Positions 24,461 through 34,344 are shown, counted from the first letter of the stretch. The stretch is DNA of 64,000 bases from CAZNPU01 sp964575335 (GCA_964575335.1 CAZNPU010000002.1:62001-126000); one strand, 5' to 3'. Made by a program: numbers and translations. The notes: generated from the sequence alone by a model not told the origin.

Positions 24461-26377
24461 GTGACCACGTTGGCCGGTCAATCTGATGTTGAAGCTGTCC
24501 GCAACGCCACCGATCTGGTGCGGCTGATCGGTGAACACGTGATGCTGCGCCCCCGCGGACGCGAGCACGTTGGCCTGTGCCCGTTTCACGATGACAAGAA
24601 TCCGTCGTTTGCGGTGGTGACGCACAAGGGCAATGCATTTTACAAATGCCACGCCTGCGGCGCAGGAGGCGATGCGTTTGATTTCGTGATGCAGTACCAC
24701 CGAATGGACTTCGGCGAGGCGCTGCGTTTTCTGGCTGACCGCGCAGGCATCACGCTCAAACTGCGTCAAAGCGAACACGCAGGCTCCGCCGGCCCGCGCC
24801 GCATGGACCTTCGCAAGGCCAATGCGTTTGCCGCCACATTTTTTCAGCGAGTGCTGAACGCTGCCGAAGCCGGCGCCAAGGCGCGTGAGGTGATTGCACA
24901 ACGCAAGATCAGCGATGAGATGGTGCGGGCGTTCTCGCTCGGCGCAGCGGCAGATCAATGGGATGCGCTGGCCACTATGGTCAGCCGCAGAAATCTGCCT
25001 GCGGACGTCTTCAAGGCTGCAGGGCTGCTCAAGCAGCGCAGGGAAGGCGACGGCTTGTACGACGCGTTCCGCAATCGTCTGATCTTCCCGATCTGTGATG
25101 AGCTGGGGAACCCGATTGCGTTCGGCGCGCGGAAGATCAATCCGGAGGATGAGCCGAAGTATCTCAACAGCGCTGAAAGCGCGTTGTTCTCAAAATCAAA
25201 GACGCTCTACGGCCTGCATCTGGCCAAGCGGTCCATCATTGATTCCAAGCAGGCGATCATCACGGAAGGTTATACCGATGTCATCGCCTGCCATCAGGCT
25301 GGGATTGGCAATGTTGTCGGCACGCTTGGCACAGCCCTGACGACTGAGCATGCTCGCATTCTCAAGCGCCTCTGCGACACGGTGGTGCTGGTATTTGACG
25401 GCGATGAAGCCGGGCAGAAGGCCGCTGATCGCGCGCTGGAAGTGTTCTTCGCTGAGCCGGTGGACGTGCGCATTTGCGTCTTACCTGATGGATTGGATCC
25501 GGATGAACTGCTCAAGCAGCCCGAGGGGCGCGAGCGATTCGAGCAGGCCATCGCTGCATCGCGGGATGCGATGGAGTTCAAGATCAGCAGGTTTCAGGCG
25601 CAGCTGCAGCAGGCTGCAGGCATTTCCGCCAGGCAAAAGCTGCTTGAGAATTTTCTGAATGAGTTGGCGCAACTGGGCTTTGCAGCAATGCCCGGCGTGC
25701 GCAAACGACTTGTGTTGACGCAACTGGCGGACATGCTCGGCGTTGGAATTGCTGATATAGAGGCGGCCATGCCGCGATCGCGTCGGCCGGTGCAACAAGA
25801 GGCGGCGGTTGTCGATACGTCTGTTTCGCGCCGCGTCGTCGGTGATGAAGATGCTGCCGTCTCGCGCGCCAGGCGGATTGCGGAGCGCGATCTGCTTGCC
25901 GTTTTGATTTATCAACCCGAGCTGCATTGTGAGCAGGTTGACGGGCCTGATGGCTCGCGCGGCGCAGTGACGGACGTATTTGATGCGGCGGATTTTGCTG
26001 ATCCGGTTTCGCGAAGCGTGGCGGAGGCGGTGTTCGCGCTGCTGCGTACCACAGGCACGCTGACGGTGCAGCAACTGCTTGCGCAGCTTGAGCAGCCAGA
26101 GGCCAGGTCGCTGGCGTCGACGCTGTATTTTGAGGGCCAGCAGCGGTGCGAATCGCCGATATTGCGGGAAACCACCCCCATTGCCGCTGCAGCAAAGTCG
26201 CTTCGAGCGCATATAGATCGTGAGCAGTATGAGCATACCGTCAGCTCGTTTCGACAGATTCGCAATACGCCGGAGCAGGCCATTGCTGCTCTTCAGAATA
26301 TTCTTGAAGAACGTCGCAGGATCGAACAGCAACAAGGGGCAATCGCCTCGGCGATCCCTCGCGGCGTACGATCGTGA
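24461..26377 (+). CDS. dnaG: DNA primase
   Basis: 638 residues from GTG 24461. The CHC2 zinc finger at residues 40-66 has Cys40, His43, Cys63 and Cys66 (CPFHDDKNPSF...YKCHACGAGGD). Toprim motifs EGYTDVIA (Glu near 268) and VFDGDEAG (near 313) follow, then the helicase-binding C-terminal half. DnaG makes RNA primers at the fork with DnaB. rpoD starts about 70 bases downstream, the conserved core of the macromolecular synthesis operon, but rpsU, often first in that operon, is not upstream. Confidence 0.96.
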   Translation: MTTLAGQSDVEAVRNATDLVRLIGEHVMLRPRGREHVGLCPFHDDKNPSFAVVTHKGNAFYKCHACGAGGDAFDFVMQYHRMDFGEALRFLADRAGITLKLRQSEHAGSAGPRRMDLRKANAFAATFFQRVLNAAEAGAKAREVIAQRKISDEMVRAFSLGAAADQWDALATMVSRRNLPADVFKAAGLLKQRREGDGLYDAFRNRLIFPICDELGNPIAFGARKINPEDEPKYLNSAESALFSKSKTLYGLHLAKRSIIDSKQAIITEGYTDVIACHQAGIGNVVGTLGTALTTEHARILKRLCDTVVLVFDGDEAGQKAADRALEVFFAEPVDVRICVLPDGLDPDELLKQPEGRERFEQAIAASRDAMEFKISRFQAQLQQAAGISARQKLLENFLNELAQLGFAAMPGVRKRLVLTQLADMLGVGIADIEAAMPRSRRPVQQEAAVVDTSVSRRVVGDEDAAVSRARRIAERDLLAVLIYQPELHCEQVDGPDGSRGAVTDVFDAADFADPVSRSVAEAVFALLRTTGTLTVQQLLAQLEQPEARSLASTLYFEGQQRCESPILRETTPIAAAAKSLRAHIDREQYEHTVSSFRQIRNTPEQAIAALQNILEERRRIEQQQGAIASAIPRGVRS

Positions 26378-26445
26378 TTGGTGAATGATTTTATCTGGAA
26401 GTGTTTTTGTTCGCCTTTGATCTCTCTCCGACGGAGCATCACACA

Positions 26446-28251
26446 GTGAACGTTACGTTGCCCGACATGCACCCGACCCTTCGTGAATTGATTGAGTTGA
26501 GCGCCAAGCGCAAGTGGATGAGCTATGAAGAGCTCAACACGACATTGCCCGATGAAATGGTCGACCCCGAGAAGCTCGATGAACTGCTGGTGCTCTGCCG
26601 CCGCCTGCAGATCGAGTTCATCGACGAAGAAACGGTCCGACGCCTCAACTACGAAACCTTTCAGGCGCCTCTGCAGACGAACTTGAAGTTCAAGCGGGAC
26701 GATCCCAAAAAAGCCGAGAAGAAATCGAAAACGCCGGAAGTTTTCATCGAAGAGAAAGTCATCACGCCGCCAGTACCAATTACCGACCCCGCAGATGAAC
26801 TGCTCGATGACGCCGAAGCACAGGCGGTGATTCAAGCAGCGATCGCCGACAGCAGTTCGAAGCGCATTGACGACCCCATCAGGATGTACCTAACGCAGAT
26901 GGGGACCATTCCGTTGCTTACGCGCGAGGAAGAGATTCGGCTGGCGAAGAAGATTGAAACCACGCGCATGATCTTCAGGCGGCGGGTGCTGGAGTCGGAT
27001 TATGTCGCCCATCAGGCGGTGGAGATTCTCCAGCAAGTGCACGAAGGCCTGCTGCCGTTCGACCGCACCATGCGCATTTCCACCGCTGAGAGCAACGCCA
27101 AGGACAAAATCGCCTACCGCATTCCCGTCAACCTCGTCACCATCCGCAAGCTGCTGGAACTCAACCGCGAGGCCTGGGATCACATCAACTCCGACGGCAT
27201 CACCGACGCCAAGCGGGCCAAGCTGCAGGACGACATCAACCTTCGTCGCCGCAAAATCGCCACGCTCCTCGAAGAATGCTGCCTCCGCACCGGCCGCATT
27301 CAGCCTCTGTTCCGCAAACTCCAGGCCGTCAACAAAAAGATCAGGCAAATCCAGCGCGACATCGAGCGCGCCGAAAAATACCCCAACCGCTACGACCCCG
27401 AAGACCTCTACGTCATGCGTGAGGAACTCAGCGGCCTGCAGAACCTCGCGCTCGAAAATCCCGAGCAGCTCATGCAGCGCATCCGCGAAATCGAATGCGT
27501 CTTCCGCGAGTACGAACAGGCCAAACGCGATCTCTCCGGCGGAAACCTTCGGCTTGTCGTCTCCATCGCCAAAAAATACCGCAACCGCGGCCTGCCCTTC
27601 CTCGACATCATCCAGGAAGGCAACACCGGACTTATGCGCGCCGTCGATAAATACGAATATAAGCGCGGTTATAAGTTCTCAACTTATGCCACATGGTGGA
27701 TTCGGCAGGCCATCACCCGCGCCATCGCCGATCATGCACGTACCATCCGCGTGCCCGTCCACATGATCGAAACCATGTCCAAGCTCCGCACCATTCAGAA
27801 GCACCTGCTGCAGGAGCTTGGCCGCGAACCCACCATCGAGGAAATCGCCAAACGCGCCAAGATGAGCGTCGACGAAACCCGACGCGTCATGAAAATCTCG
27901 CGCCATCCCATCAGCCTCGATCGGCCCGTCGGCGAATCCGAAGATTCACACTTCGGCGACTTCATCGAAGACGAGCGGCAGGAAGCACCCGCCGATACCG
28001 CCACCAACGAGATGCTCAAGCAGCGCATCAACGATGTGCTCAAAACCCTCACCTACCGCGAGCGAGAAATCCTCAAGCTCCGCTACGGCATCGGTGATGG
28101 CTACACCTATACGCTCGAAGAAGTCGGCCGCATCTTCAAAGTCACCCGCGAACGCGTCCGACAGGTCGAATCCAAAGCCATCCGCAAATTGCAGCACCCC
28201 GTGCGCCAGCGCCGCCTGGCCAACTTCCTCGCCGGCGCAATGGACGATTAA
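26446..28251 (+). CDS. rpoD: RNA polymerase housekeeping sigma factor
   Basis: 601 residues from GTG 26446 (GGAG nine bases upstream); an ATG at 26467 is also possible, and the open frame goes back to 26401. Region 1.1 (HPTLRELIELSAKRKWMSYEELN) is present, then region 1.2 (DDPIRMYLTQMGTIPLLTREEE), a non-conserved helical insertion, region 2 (NLRLVVSIAKKYRNRGLPFLDIIQEGN and YKFSTYATWWIRQAI, reading the -10), region 3 and region 4 (LEEVGRIFKVTRERVRQVESKAIRKL, reading the -35). All sigma-70 group 1 hallmarks are present. From about position 27040 third positions become strongly C-rich compared with the first 600 bases. Follows dnaG; ends with its own terminator. Confidence 0.96.
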   Translation: MNVTLPDMHPTLRELIELSAKRKWMSYEELNTTLPDEMVDPEKLDELLVLCRRLQIEFIDEETVRRLNYETFQAPLQTNLKFKRDDPKKAEKKSKTPEVFIEEKVITPPVPITDPADELLDDAEAQAVIQAAIADSSSKRIDDPIRMYLTQMGTIPLLTREEEIRLAKKIETTRMIFRRRVLESDYVAHQAVEILQQVHEGLLPFDRTMRISTAESNAKDKIAYRIPVNLVTIRKLLELNREAWDHINSDGITDAKRAKLQDDINLRRRKIATLLEECCLRTGRIQPLFRKLQAVNKKIRQIQRDIERAEKYPNRYDPEDLYVMREELSGLQNLALENPEQLMQRIREIECVFREYEQAKRDLSGGNLRLVVSIAKKYRNRGLPFLDIIQEGNTGLMRAVDKYEYKRGYKFSTYATWWIRQAITRAIADHARTIRVPVHMIETMSKLRTIQKHLLQELGREPTIEEIAKRAKMSVDETRRVMKISRHPISLDRPVGESEDSHFGDFIEDERQEAPADTATNEMLKQRINDVLKTLTYREREILKLRYGIGDGYTYTLEEVGRIFKVTRERVRQVESKAIRKLQHPVRQRRLANFLAGAMDD

Positions 28252-28328
28252 TCAACCTGTCATCGCACATACAAGCAAGCAACCGAACGAACAGCGAATC
28301 CCAAACCAAACATTACTTTTCAACACAC

Positions 28329-28352
28329 ACCCCGGTCCTGGCCGGGGTTTTT
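28329..28352 (+). terminator. Rho-independent terminator of dnaG-rpoD
   Basis: CCCCGG (28330-28335) pairs with CCGGGG (28342-28347) around a TCCTGG loop, followed by five T. It lies 78 bases after the rpoD stop. Confidence 0.85.
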
Positions 28353-28797
28353 CATTGGCGATAAGCAGTAAGAACACGGAGTTTGAAACGCCTGTGACGT
28401 TCGTGACACATGCTCCTGTTGTTATCCTTACAGCGGTTCGTAAGGCATTTCACCGTTCTTCTGAACCGCTCTTCGTTTTTGTCGCGAACGTTGGCGACCG
28501 GCGTGTGCTGACGCAGGGCGGCCAACAATTGAGACGGCGCCGTCGACTTAGACTGTGGAGCACACGATTGGGATGTTCCAGCACGATCATCGGCTGTGCA
28601 TTTGATGGGAGAAGTCCACCAGGCTGTTCCAAGGATTCCTTCACTTCAGTTGCTCACTTCTGCTCTTGAAGGAGGTTCTGGGATAGGTTCTAAACCAGAA
28701 TTTTGATGGCGAATGACTGTGGCTGACTTGACCTTTGAATCGCGCGATTCCGGGAAGGCTGCAACGCTCAATAAAGCGGGCAATATGGAGTTTCACC
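28353..28797. other. Intergenic region after rpoD terminator
   Basis: About 445 bases between the dnaG-rpoD terminator and the lipoprotein gene. No coding frame with support; no RNA gene recognised. Confidence 0.4.
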
Positions 28798-29397
28798 ATG
28801 AAACGATTGAAGCACAGTTTCTTTGGGTCATTGGCTCTGCTGCTGGCAGTCGCAGGTTGCATGGCGCTGACGCAGAGCAACCAGGGCGATCAGCGTGAAA
28901 TTGAATGGGCGTTCAAGGAACTGGATCGATGGACTGATCTCTATCAGGCAGTCGCTCAGCGCCAGACCAGTGAATACAACCGCGCAGTTGCAAGGGCGGC
29001 GCGATCGCTGGATCACCTCACTGATGAGGAAATCCGACAGCACCTGCTTGCGACGATGGATGAGCTGGCGGAAGCGGACAGGTGGTATCAATTTCTTCAT
29101 ACGCCCAGATTCATAATTAATTGCATACGGGAGCTGCCCTGGCGCCTCGTTGCTGATGATCTGGGGAAGCTCGATTTCCTCCTGGTCACAAACCTGGCCA
29201 ACATCAAGCTTTCGCTGAACCCTGACGGTTATCCGCGACAATTGCAGCAGGAAGCGGTTATTCGAATTGAGAAGGAGTTGCCTGTCATCAAGGCCCACCG
29301 AATCGCGACCGCCAAAGCCGTGATGGAGAAGGTGTATGAAAAACCTTGGGGGCTCCATCGAATCGCTGGCGGCGAAGAAGTGACTTCTTCGTGCTGA
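28798..29397 (+). CDS. Hypothetical lipoprotein
   Basis: 199 residues from ATG 28798; a GGAG lies nine bases upstream, and the longer reading by 21 codons would bury the signal. The N-terminus MKRLKHSFFGSLALLLAVAGC has a clean lipobox (LAVAGC, Cys21). The mature part is helical, rich in Leu, Arg and Glu, without recognised motifs; a central PWRLVADDLGKLDFLLVTN segment is moderately hydrophobic. Likely anchored to a membrane outside the cytoplasm. Function unknown. A strong terminator follows, so it forms its own unit. Confidence 0.75.
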   Translation: MKRLKHSFFGSLALLLAVAGCMALTQSNQGDQREIEWAFKELDRWTDLYQAVAQRQTSEYNRAVARAARSLDHLTDEEIRQHLLATMDELAEADRWYQFLHTPRFIINCIRELPWRLVADDLGKLDFLLVTNLANIKLSLNPDGYPRQLQQEAVIRIEKELPVIKAHRIATAKAVMEKVYEKPWGLHRIAGGEEVTSSC

Positions 29398-29417
29398 TCA
29401 TCATCTGAAAGTTGCCC

Positions 29418-29449
29418 AAGCGGATCGGACGCTCGTCCGGTCCGCTTTT
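29418..29449 (+). terminator. Rho-independent terminator after lipoprotein gene
   Basis: An 11-bp stem with one G-T pair, GCGGATCGGAC (29420-29430) against GTCCGGTCCGC (29435-29445), loop GCTC, followed by four T and preceded by AA. Confidence 0.88.
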
Positions 29450-29696
29450 CGTTTCTGCTGCTTACGTGATGAAACATGTTCTCATTTCATCGCGCAGCTC
29501 TCTACGCAGCGAACCTTGAAGACTTTTCTGCAAAGGCAGCTTGCGGCTGCGTGCTTTTGTGGCACATTGCATGGTGCACGATAGTGTCTGTTCGGGTTGA
29601 TTTGACTGATTGGTTGGATTTGACTGGCGTCCTCCATCTGTTTCATGGTGGGCGGGATTTCCGAGGCATTCCGGGGCCAGGGGCCGGGGGCCGGGC

Positions 29697-30629
29697 ATGG
29701 GCACATCACGAAACTGGTTGCGGGCGAAGCGGCACATTGATGCAACGCGTCTGGCGGATGCGGTGTTCGCAGCGAGGCGGCTGCTTTCATCAATTGATTC
29801 GGATAGAGGCGATGCGCACGCAGCAGCGCGAGTGCAGATGCACGCCAGGATTCCTGAACACTGGCCCAAGCTTCCCAATCCGCAGTGGCCGGACAAAGCG
29901 GCCTTTCAGCGGCTCATGCAGGAGGCAGAAGACGATCCGCATCATCCGCGCAACTGGCATCGACGTTTAGTGAATGAAGCGCTGCAGCGTCCTGATGTTC
30001 GCGATGCGTATTTCGCCATTCGCAGCGCACTGTGGAAGTGGGATGAATTCGCTGGCGTGCGGCCGGGCGCGCGGGCCATTCTTGAATCGGTCATTGAGCT
30101 GGCGCGTGAGGAAGCGCTGCCGTGGTATCTCGCTGTGCCTGCTGAGGACGTGCGCCGTCTTGCGCGGCTGAGCGAAGGTCGCTACGCTTCAAGTGTGCGG
30201 GAGCTGGAGTGTCTGGCCATCACGCGGCCGGCTCGCATCATGCGCATCGCGCATCCCGACGGCTTTCCGATGTTTCCGGGTCAGTGCGATGAATCGCAGC
30301 CGCTGCAGCCTGTTGCGCAATGGGTGATCCGCTATCGTCGCGGCGTGCCGTGGAACGCCAAGCGGGCCGCGTGGTGGATCAATTACGATCTTCTGTGTGA
30401 AACCGGCCGTGTGATGCCGCACTTTGTGATGCGTCTGCGCACGCTCAGCTGCACCTATCAATCGCGCAACAAACGCATGGGTCCGCCGCCGGGTGACTGG
30501 GCGATGAGCAATGATGAGGACGCCTTTCGCGCGATGGAAGAAATGCTCTCGCGCCATGGCCCTCCCCCGCCGATCGGCCTGCGAGCGCCGCTGTGGTGTG
30601 ATGTGTGCGCAGGTCGATCACGCCGTTAA
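29697..30629 (+). CDS. Hypothetical protein
   Basis: 310 residues if ATG 29697 is used (MGTSRNWLRAKRHID); an upstream in-frame start at 29610 would add 29 residues rich in Gly/Pro that look non-coding. No signal peptide or membrane segment. Rich in Trp and Arg (HWPKLPNPQWPD, NAKRAAWWINYDLL), with a late Cys pair (LWCDVC). Codon use matches the region. I do not recognise the family and would not guess a role. Confidence 0.65.
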   Translation: MGTSRNWLRAKRHIDATRLADAVFAARRLLSSIDSDRGDAHAAARVQMHARIPEHWPKLPNPQWPDKAAFQRLMQEAEDDPHHPRNWHRRLVNEALQRPDVRDAYFAIRSALWKWDEFAGVRPGARAILESVIELAREEALPWYLAVPAEDVRRLARLSEGRYASSVRELECLAITRPARIMRIAHPDGFPMFPGQCDESQPLQPVAQWVIRYRRGVPWNAKRAAWWINYDLLCETGRVMPHFVMRLRTLSCTYQSRNKRMGPPPGDWAMSNDEDAFRAMEEMLSRHGPPPPIGLRAPLWCDVCAGRSRR

Positions 30630-30828
30630 AGGTTTTGTCGTGTATCTTCTTTTCTTGTCTTCATGGCGACGGGATTTTCCAGGTGCGCCTGCTGACCGGG
30701 GCCGTCTCCCAATGGGAATCCAGCCGGTGATTGGGGAAGCATAGATGATGATGGTTGATGAATTGCCCAACTCAGCGCAGTTGAGCAGTTCGCACAACAG
30801 ATAAATAAATGAATGTGAGAGATGCACG

Positions 30829-31185
30829 ATGCCAGGTAATCCAGGACAGAATGAACCGCGCGACAGCGATGTGAACCGCAGCGTGGAAGACGCCAGCTGG
30901 ATTGAAGACAATGCAACTGACGAGGAACGCGAGCAGAATCAGGCGAGTCGGCGCCCCCGCTACCCGCACGAGGAAACAGCCCGCGAAGCGACGGAACGGC
31001 TGGGCGAAACCAGCAATGAATATGGCCGATCTGAGCAGCGCGATTTCCGCACCGAGATGACCGAAGGCCAGGAGGTGGGGATGATCAATCCGGATATCGT
31101 CACCGAAGCGCCAAGCGGCATGGGTGGGGACATCCCGCCCGGCGCACCGGGTGGTTTCGGCTCGGCGCGCGAACGCCGCGATTGA
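30829..31185 (+). CDS. Hypothetical hydrophilic, probably disordered protein
   Basis: 118 residues from ATG 30829. Composition is dominated by Glu, Arg, Asn, Ser and Gly with almost no hydrophobic core (DASWIEDNATDEEREQNQASRRPRYPHEETAREATERLGE), ending in a Gly/Pro-rich tail. This suggests a disordered, possibly stress-related protein, but that is inference. No motif recognised. Confidence 0.6.
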   Translation: MPGNPGQNEPRDSDVNRSVEDASWIEDNATDEEREQNQASRRPRYPHEETAREATERLGETSNEYGRSEQRDFRTEMTEGQEVGMINPDIVTEAPSGMGGDIPPGAPGGFGSARERRD

Positions 31186-31461
31186 ATTGACTGACCGGCT
31201 GACCAACTGACCGACTGCTGCCGCCGCGTGCTGCTGCGTTGAGAAGCGGATGGATATGGATATGGATGTGGTGAGCGATTAGTTATTGCTGAGCTGAACG
31301 TCTTATATTCACGTTGTGCACATTGCCGCAACGGGCATAACAGCAAGCGCATCGATCAATGAAGAATTAAGGCGAACTTCCGTGGGAAACTCAGGTATCG
31401 TTGTCTTAGGGTTGTTCGGTGTTGCGGCACCGCGTTCTGGTTGTTGGGGAGGCGCACAGCG

Positions 31462-31848
31462 ATGCTTGAGTTTTACGAACAGCCCGGTACGAATGTGATT
31501 CTGGTACGCGCCAGCGGGCGCATTACGCGCGATGACTACTACCGTATCACGCCGTGGCTTGAATCGTGCATGCGCAAGCACGGCTGTCTTCGCGCGATGG
31601 TCGTGATCTCGCACATTGACGACGTCGTCCTGGGCGTTTTCTGGGATGATTTGAAGTACACGCTCAAGCACGGCCGCAACTTCGAGCGCATCGCCATCGT
31701 GGGCGATCGTCGCTGGCAGCAATGGTGGATGCGCCGATGGATGTGTCCCAGCCGGCTGCCGACATCATGCGAGATGCGCTACTTCGATCATGTTGATGAA
31801 GACGAAGCTGAGATGTGGGTGCGCGAGCTGGCGTACAGCCACGCGTGA
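31462..31848 (+). CDS. SpoIIAA-like (STAS-fold) protein
   Basis: 128 residues from ATG 31462, with GGGGAGG nine bases upstream, which favours this over the start at 31441. The layout LVRASGRITRDDYYRITPWLE...CLRAMVVISHID...WDDLKYTLKHGRNFERIAIVGDRRWQQW fits the SpoIIAA-like family (PF11964), whose members have an anti-sigma-factor-antagonist fold but unknown function and sometimes bind lipids. The conserved RIAIVGDRRW motif is intact. No partner kinase or sigma factor is next to it. Confidence 0.82.
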   Translation: MLEFYEQPGTNVILVRASGRITRDDYYRITPWLESCMRKHGCLRAMVVISHIDDVVLGVFWDDLKYTLKHGRNFERIAIVGDRRWQQWWMRRWMCPSRLPTSCEMRYFDHVDEDEAEMWVRELAYSHA

Positions 31849-31869
31849 CGTGCGGCGTGCGGAAGCGGT

Positions 31870-32217
31870 TCACCATTTTTTGAAAATGAAGAACGTTGCC
31901 GCCACGATGCACGCGAAGCCGGCGATGTAGTTCCAGCGGATCGGTTCTTTCAGATACAGCACCGAGAACACGCAGAACACCACCAGCGTGATGACTTCCT
32001 GGATGGTCTTGAGCTGCGCCGCGTTGAATTGCCCGGGCATGCCATCGACGCCGTGGCCGATGCGGTTGGCGGGCACCTGAAAGCAGTACTCAAAGAACGC
32101 GATTCCCCAGCTCGCGAGGATGACGATCCATAGGGGTGAGTTTTTGAACTTGAGGTGACCGTACCACGCGAACGTCATGAAAATGTTGGATATGGTGAGC
32201 AGCACGATGGTGGGCAT
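31870..32217 (-). CDS. DUF486-family membrane protein (DMT superfamily)
   Basis: 115 residues from ATG 32217, with GAGGG five bases upstream. Four membrane helices: residues 3-20, 27-45, about 70-88 and 95-113, separated by the motif FFEYCFQVPANRIGH. That motif and the length fit DUF486, a small relative of drug/metabolite transporters. Substrate unknown. Convergent with the SpoIIAA-like gene. Confidence 0.88.
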   Translation of the reverse strand: MPTIVLLTISNIFMTFAWYGHLKFKNSPLWIVILASWGIAFFEYCFQVPANRIGHGVDGMPGQFNAAQLKTIQEVITLVVFCVFSVLYLKEPIRWNYIAGFACIVAATFFIFKKW

Positions 32218-32374
32218 ACAACCCTCTGTCTGTTGTCCTGTCATTGGCAACCGCCAGACGGATTACGCCGTGCACTGCTGGCGGTGGATAACACAACGCT
32301 GCATTGTACTGCGTGCTGCTGCGCGCATTGGGGTGAGCATTCAGCCGGTATGCCTGGCCCGGGGGCGACTTGTC

Positions 32375-32923
32375 TCAAGTTTCATGCGCAACGGGGTAAC
32401 GGCGGCGCTGGTCGGGGGTGTCGGCTTCGTTGAATTGGGGCGAAGCGGCCAGGGGGCCAGCTTGCTTTTCCTGGTTGAGACGGTCGGTGAGAAACCCCAG
32501 CGCAGCGCCCCAGATGAGATGAGCAGCGATCATGACCGCATTGCGGCCGGCGGTTTCCTTCGTGGCAGGCGGCATGATGCCAGTTGCGGGCAGCCAGCCC
32601 ACATAACTTCCCGCCCAGACAGCAAGGCCGTAAATAGCGCCTTTGGCGACACCGGGCAGCGGGATGCGATGCGCGAGCGGCGCGTAGAGCGCTCCGGTTG
32701 CGCCGCCGTAACCAAAATGCGACAGCAGCGTCAGGTCTTGCCGGGCGGGTTCACGCAGGCGTTGTTTGAGGCCGACGAGGTCTGCGAACTTCATGGTCAC
32801 CTTGCGCGGCGGGAGCGAGTGTTGTTCCTGTTGCGGCAGCCGGCGGTGCATGAGTTCCATGGCAATGGTCATAGGCGCGGTTGCGGCGACGCCTGCGACA
32901 AATCCGGTAATGAGGTTGCTCAT
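32375..32923 (-). CDS. Membrane protein of DUF1440/DUF6789 type
   Basis: 182 residues from ATG 32923, with GGGAG nine bases upstream; the open frame runs another 74 codons but lacks support. Starts MSNLITGFVAGVAATAPMTIAMELMHRRLP, a Gly/Ala-rich membrane helix with the pattern seen in DUF1440-like proteins. Further helices at about residues 72-90, 98-120 and 135-155 (HLIWGAALGFLTDRL). Ends in a charged tail. Function unknown. Confidence 0.7.
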   Translation of the reverse strand: MSNLITGFVAGVAATAPMTIAMELMHRRLPQQEQHSLPPRKVTMKFADLVGLKQRLREPARQDLTLLSHFGYGGATGALYAPLAHRIPLPGVAKGAIYGLAVWAGSYVGWLPATGIMPPATKETAGRNAVMIAAHLIWGAALGFLTDRLNQEKQAGPLAASPQFNEADTPDQRRRYPVAHET

Positions 32924-33207
32924 GCGCGGCGGCTCCCAGAGCTGAAAAACATGACTTGCCGATTGCGGATTCTGCACGTGAAAGAAACGTCGCTTCACGA
33001 ACGTCACAATCGTATGGCGATGTGAAGCGTGTCTGTGGGCGGGCTGAGCAAACTCGGAAACACACCCGCACTTGCGGCTCGGCCTGCTGGGGGCAGCAAA
33101 CTGGCTTCTAGCATAATGACGCCGTTGTGATGGTGATGACGACAATGATGACGGCGCTATTGGGGATGGAAGTTCGTTGCGCGCACTTTCCGCAAAGGAG
33201 CTTTCAG

Positions 33208-34344
33208 ATGATGCTGGGTTTTCGCCGCCGGAAACAAGTGGTCGTGATCACGGGCGCGTCGGCGGGCGTTGGCCGAGCGACAGCGCGTGCGTTTGCGAAG
33301 CAGGGAGCGAAGATCGCGCTGCTGGCGCGAGGGCTGAACGGGCTGGATGCGACGGCACGCGAGGTGATTGAGCTTGGCGGTGAACCGCTGCCGCTGCCGA
33401 CCGACGTGGCCAATCACATCGCTGTGGAGGCAGCTGCTCATGCGATTGAAGAGACGCTGGGGCCGATTGACGTGTGGATCAACAACGCCATGGTTTCGGT
33501 TTTTTCGCCGGTCAAGCGCATGAAAGCTGAGGAATACCGCAGGGTGACGGAGGTGACATATCTGGGGGCGGTGAACGGCACGTTGGCGGCGCTGCGCCGG
33601 ATGCTGCGGCGTAATCGCGGCGTGGTCGTGCAGGTCGGCTCGGCGCTGGCGTACCGGGCAATTCCACTGCAGTCAGCCTACTGCGCCGCCAAGCATGCGC
33701 TGCGCGGTTTTACCGAATCGCTGCGCACCGAACTGATGCACGATAAAAGCAACGTCAAAGTGACGATTGTACATCTGCCTGCATTGAATACGCCGCAGTT
33801 TGACTGGGCGAAGTCACGCATGCGGTATAAGGCGCAGCCGGTGCCGCCGATCTTTCAACCGGAAATCGCTGCCGATGCGATTGTGTGGGCTTCACGTCAT
33901 CCGCGGCGGGAAATATTGGTCGGGTATCCGACGGTCAAGACCGTGATAGGTAATAAGATCGCGCCGTGGTATGCCGATCGCGTTGCCGCCAGGCGGGGAT
34001 ACGCTCAGCAGCAAACCGACGAACTGGAGAATCGACACCGCCAGCACAATCTCTGGGAGCCGGTGGAGGGCGATTACGGCGCACATGGCCGATTCGATGA
34101 ACAAGCCAAACCGTTCAGCATGCAGTACTGGCTGAACAAGTATCGGCTCTCACTGGCTGGTTCGGCAGCGATCGGCGGCGCGGCGCTTGCGATTGGAGCG
34201 TCGATTCGTCGCCGTCGTCTGCAGGAGCAATCGCGCGAGATGGAGCGGCTGATCCGCCGGCAGGATGCAGTTGATCGCAGCCGACGCATCGTCGTCATTG
34301 CGCCCAGCACCGGCGTGGAGCCGATTTCCACGTTTACGAAGTGA
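33208..34344 (+). CDS. SDR oxidoreductase with C-terminal membrane segment
   Basis: 378 residues from ATG 33208, with AAAGGAG seven bases upstream; earlier in-frame ATGs lack this. Cofactor motif VVITGASAGVGRATA (about residues 10-24), WINNAMVS (NNA motif), catalytic Ser in VQVGSALAY and Tyr/Lys in YCAAKHAL. After the SDR domain (about 270 residues) come a Gln/Arg-rich linker and a hydrophobic segment (LSLAGSAAIGGAALAIGASI, about 322-341) followed by basic residues, so the enzyme is probably membrane-tethered. Substrate unknown. Confidence 0.87.
   Translation: MMLGFRRRKQVVVITGASAGVGRATARAFAKQGAKIALLARGLNGLDATAREVIELGGEPLPLPTDVANHIAVEAAAHAIEETLGPIDVWINNAMVSVFSPVKRMKAEEYRRVTEVTYLGAVNGTLAALRRMLRRNRGVVVQVGSALAYRAIPLQSAYCAAKHALRGFTESLRTELMHDKSNVKVTIVHLPALNTPQFDWAKSRMRYKAQPVPPIFQPEIAADAIVWASRHPRREILVGYPTVKTVIGNKIAPWYADRVAARRGYAQQQTDELENRHRQHNLWEPVEGDYGAHGRFDEQAKPFSMQYWLNKYRLSLAGSAAIGGAALAIGASIRRRRLQEQSREMERLIRRQDAVDRSRRIVVIAPSTGVEPISTFTK

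Noticed and set aside
27002..27766. 254-codon plus-strand frame inside rpoD
   Set aside because: An out-of-phase reading of the C-rich part of rpoD, Ser/Pro/Thr-rich as expected for a shadow.
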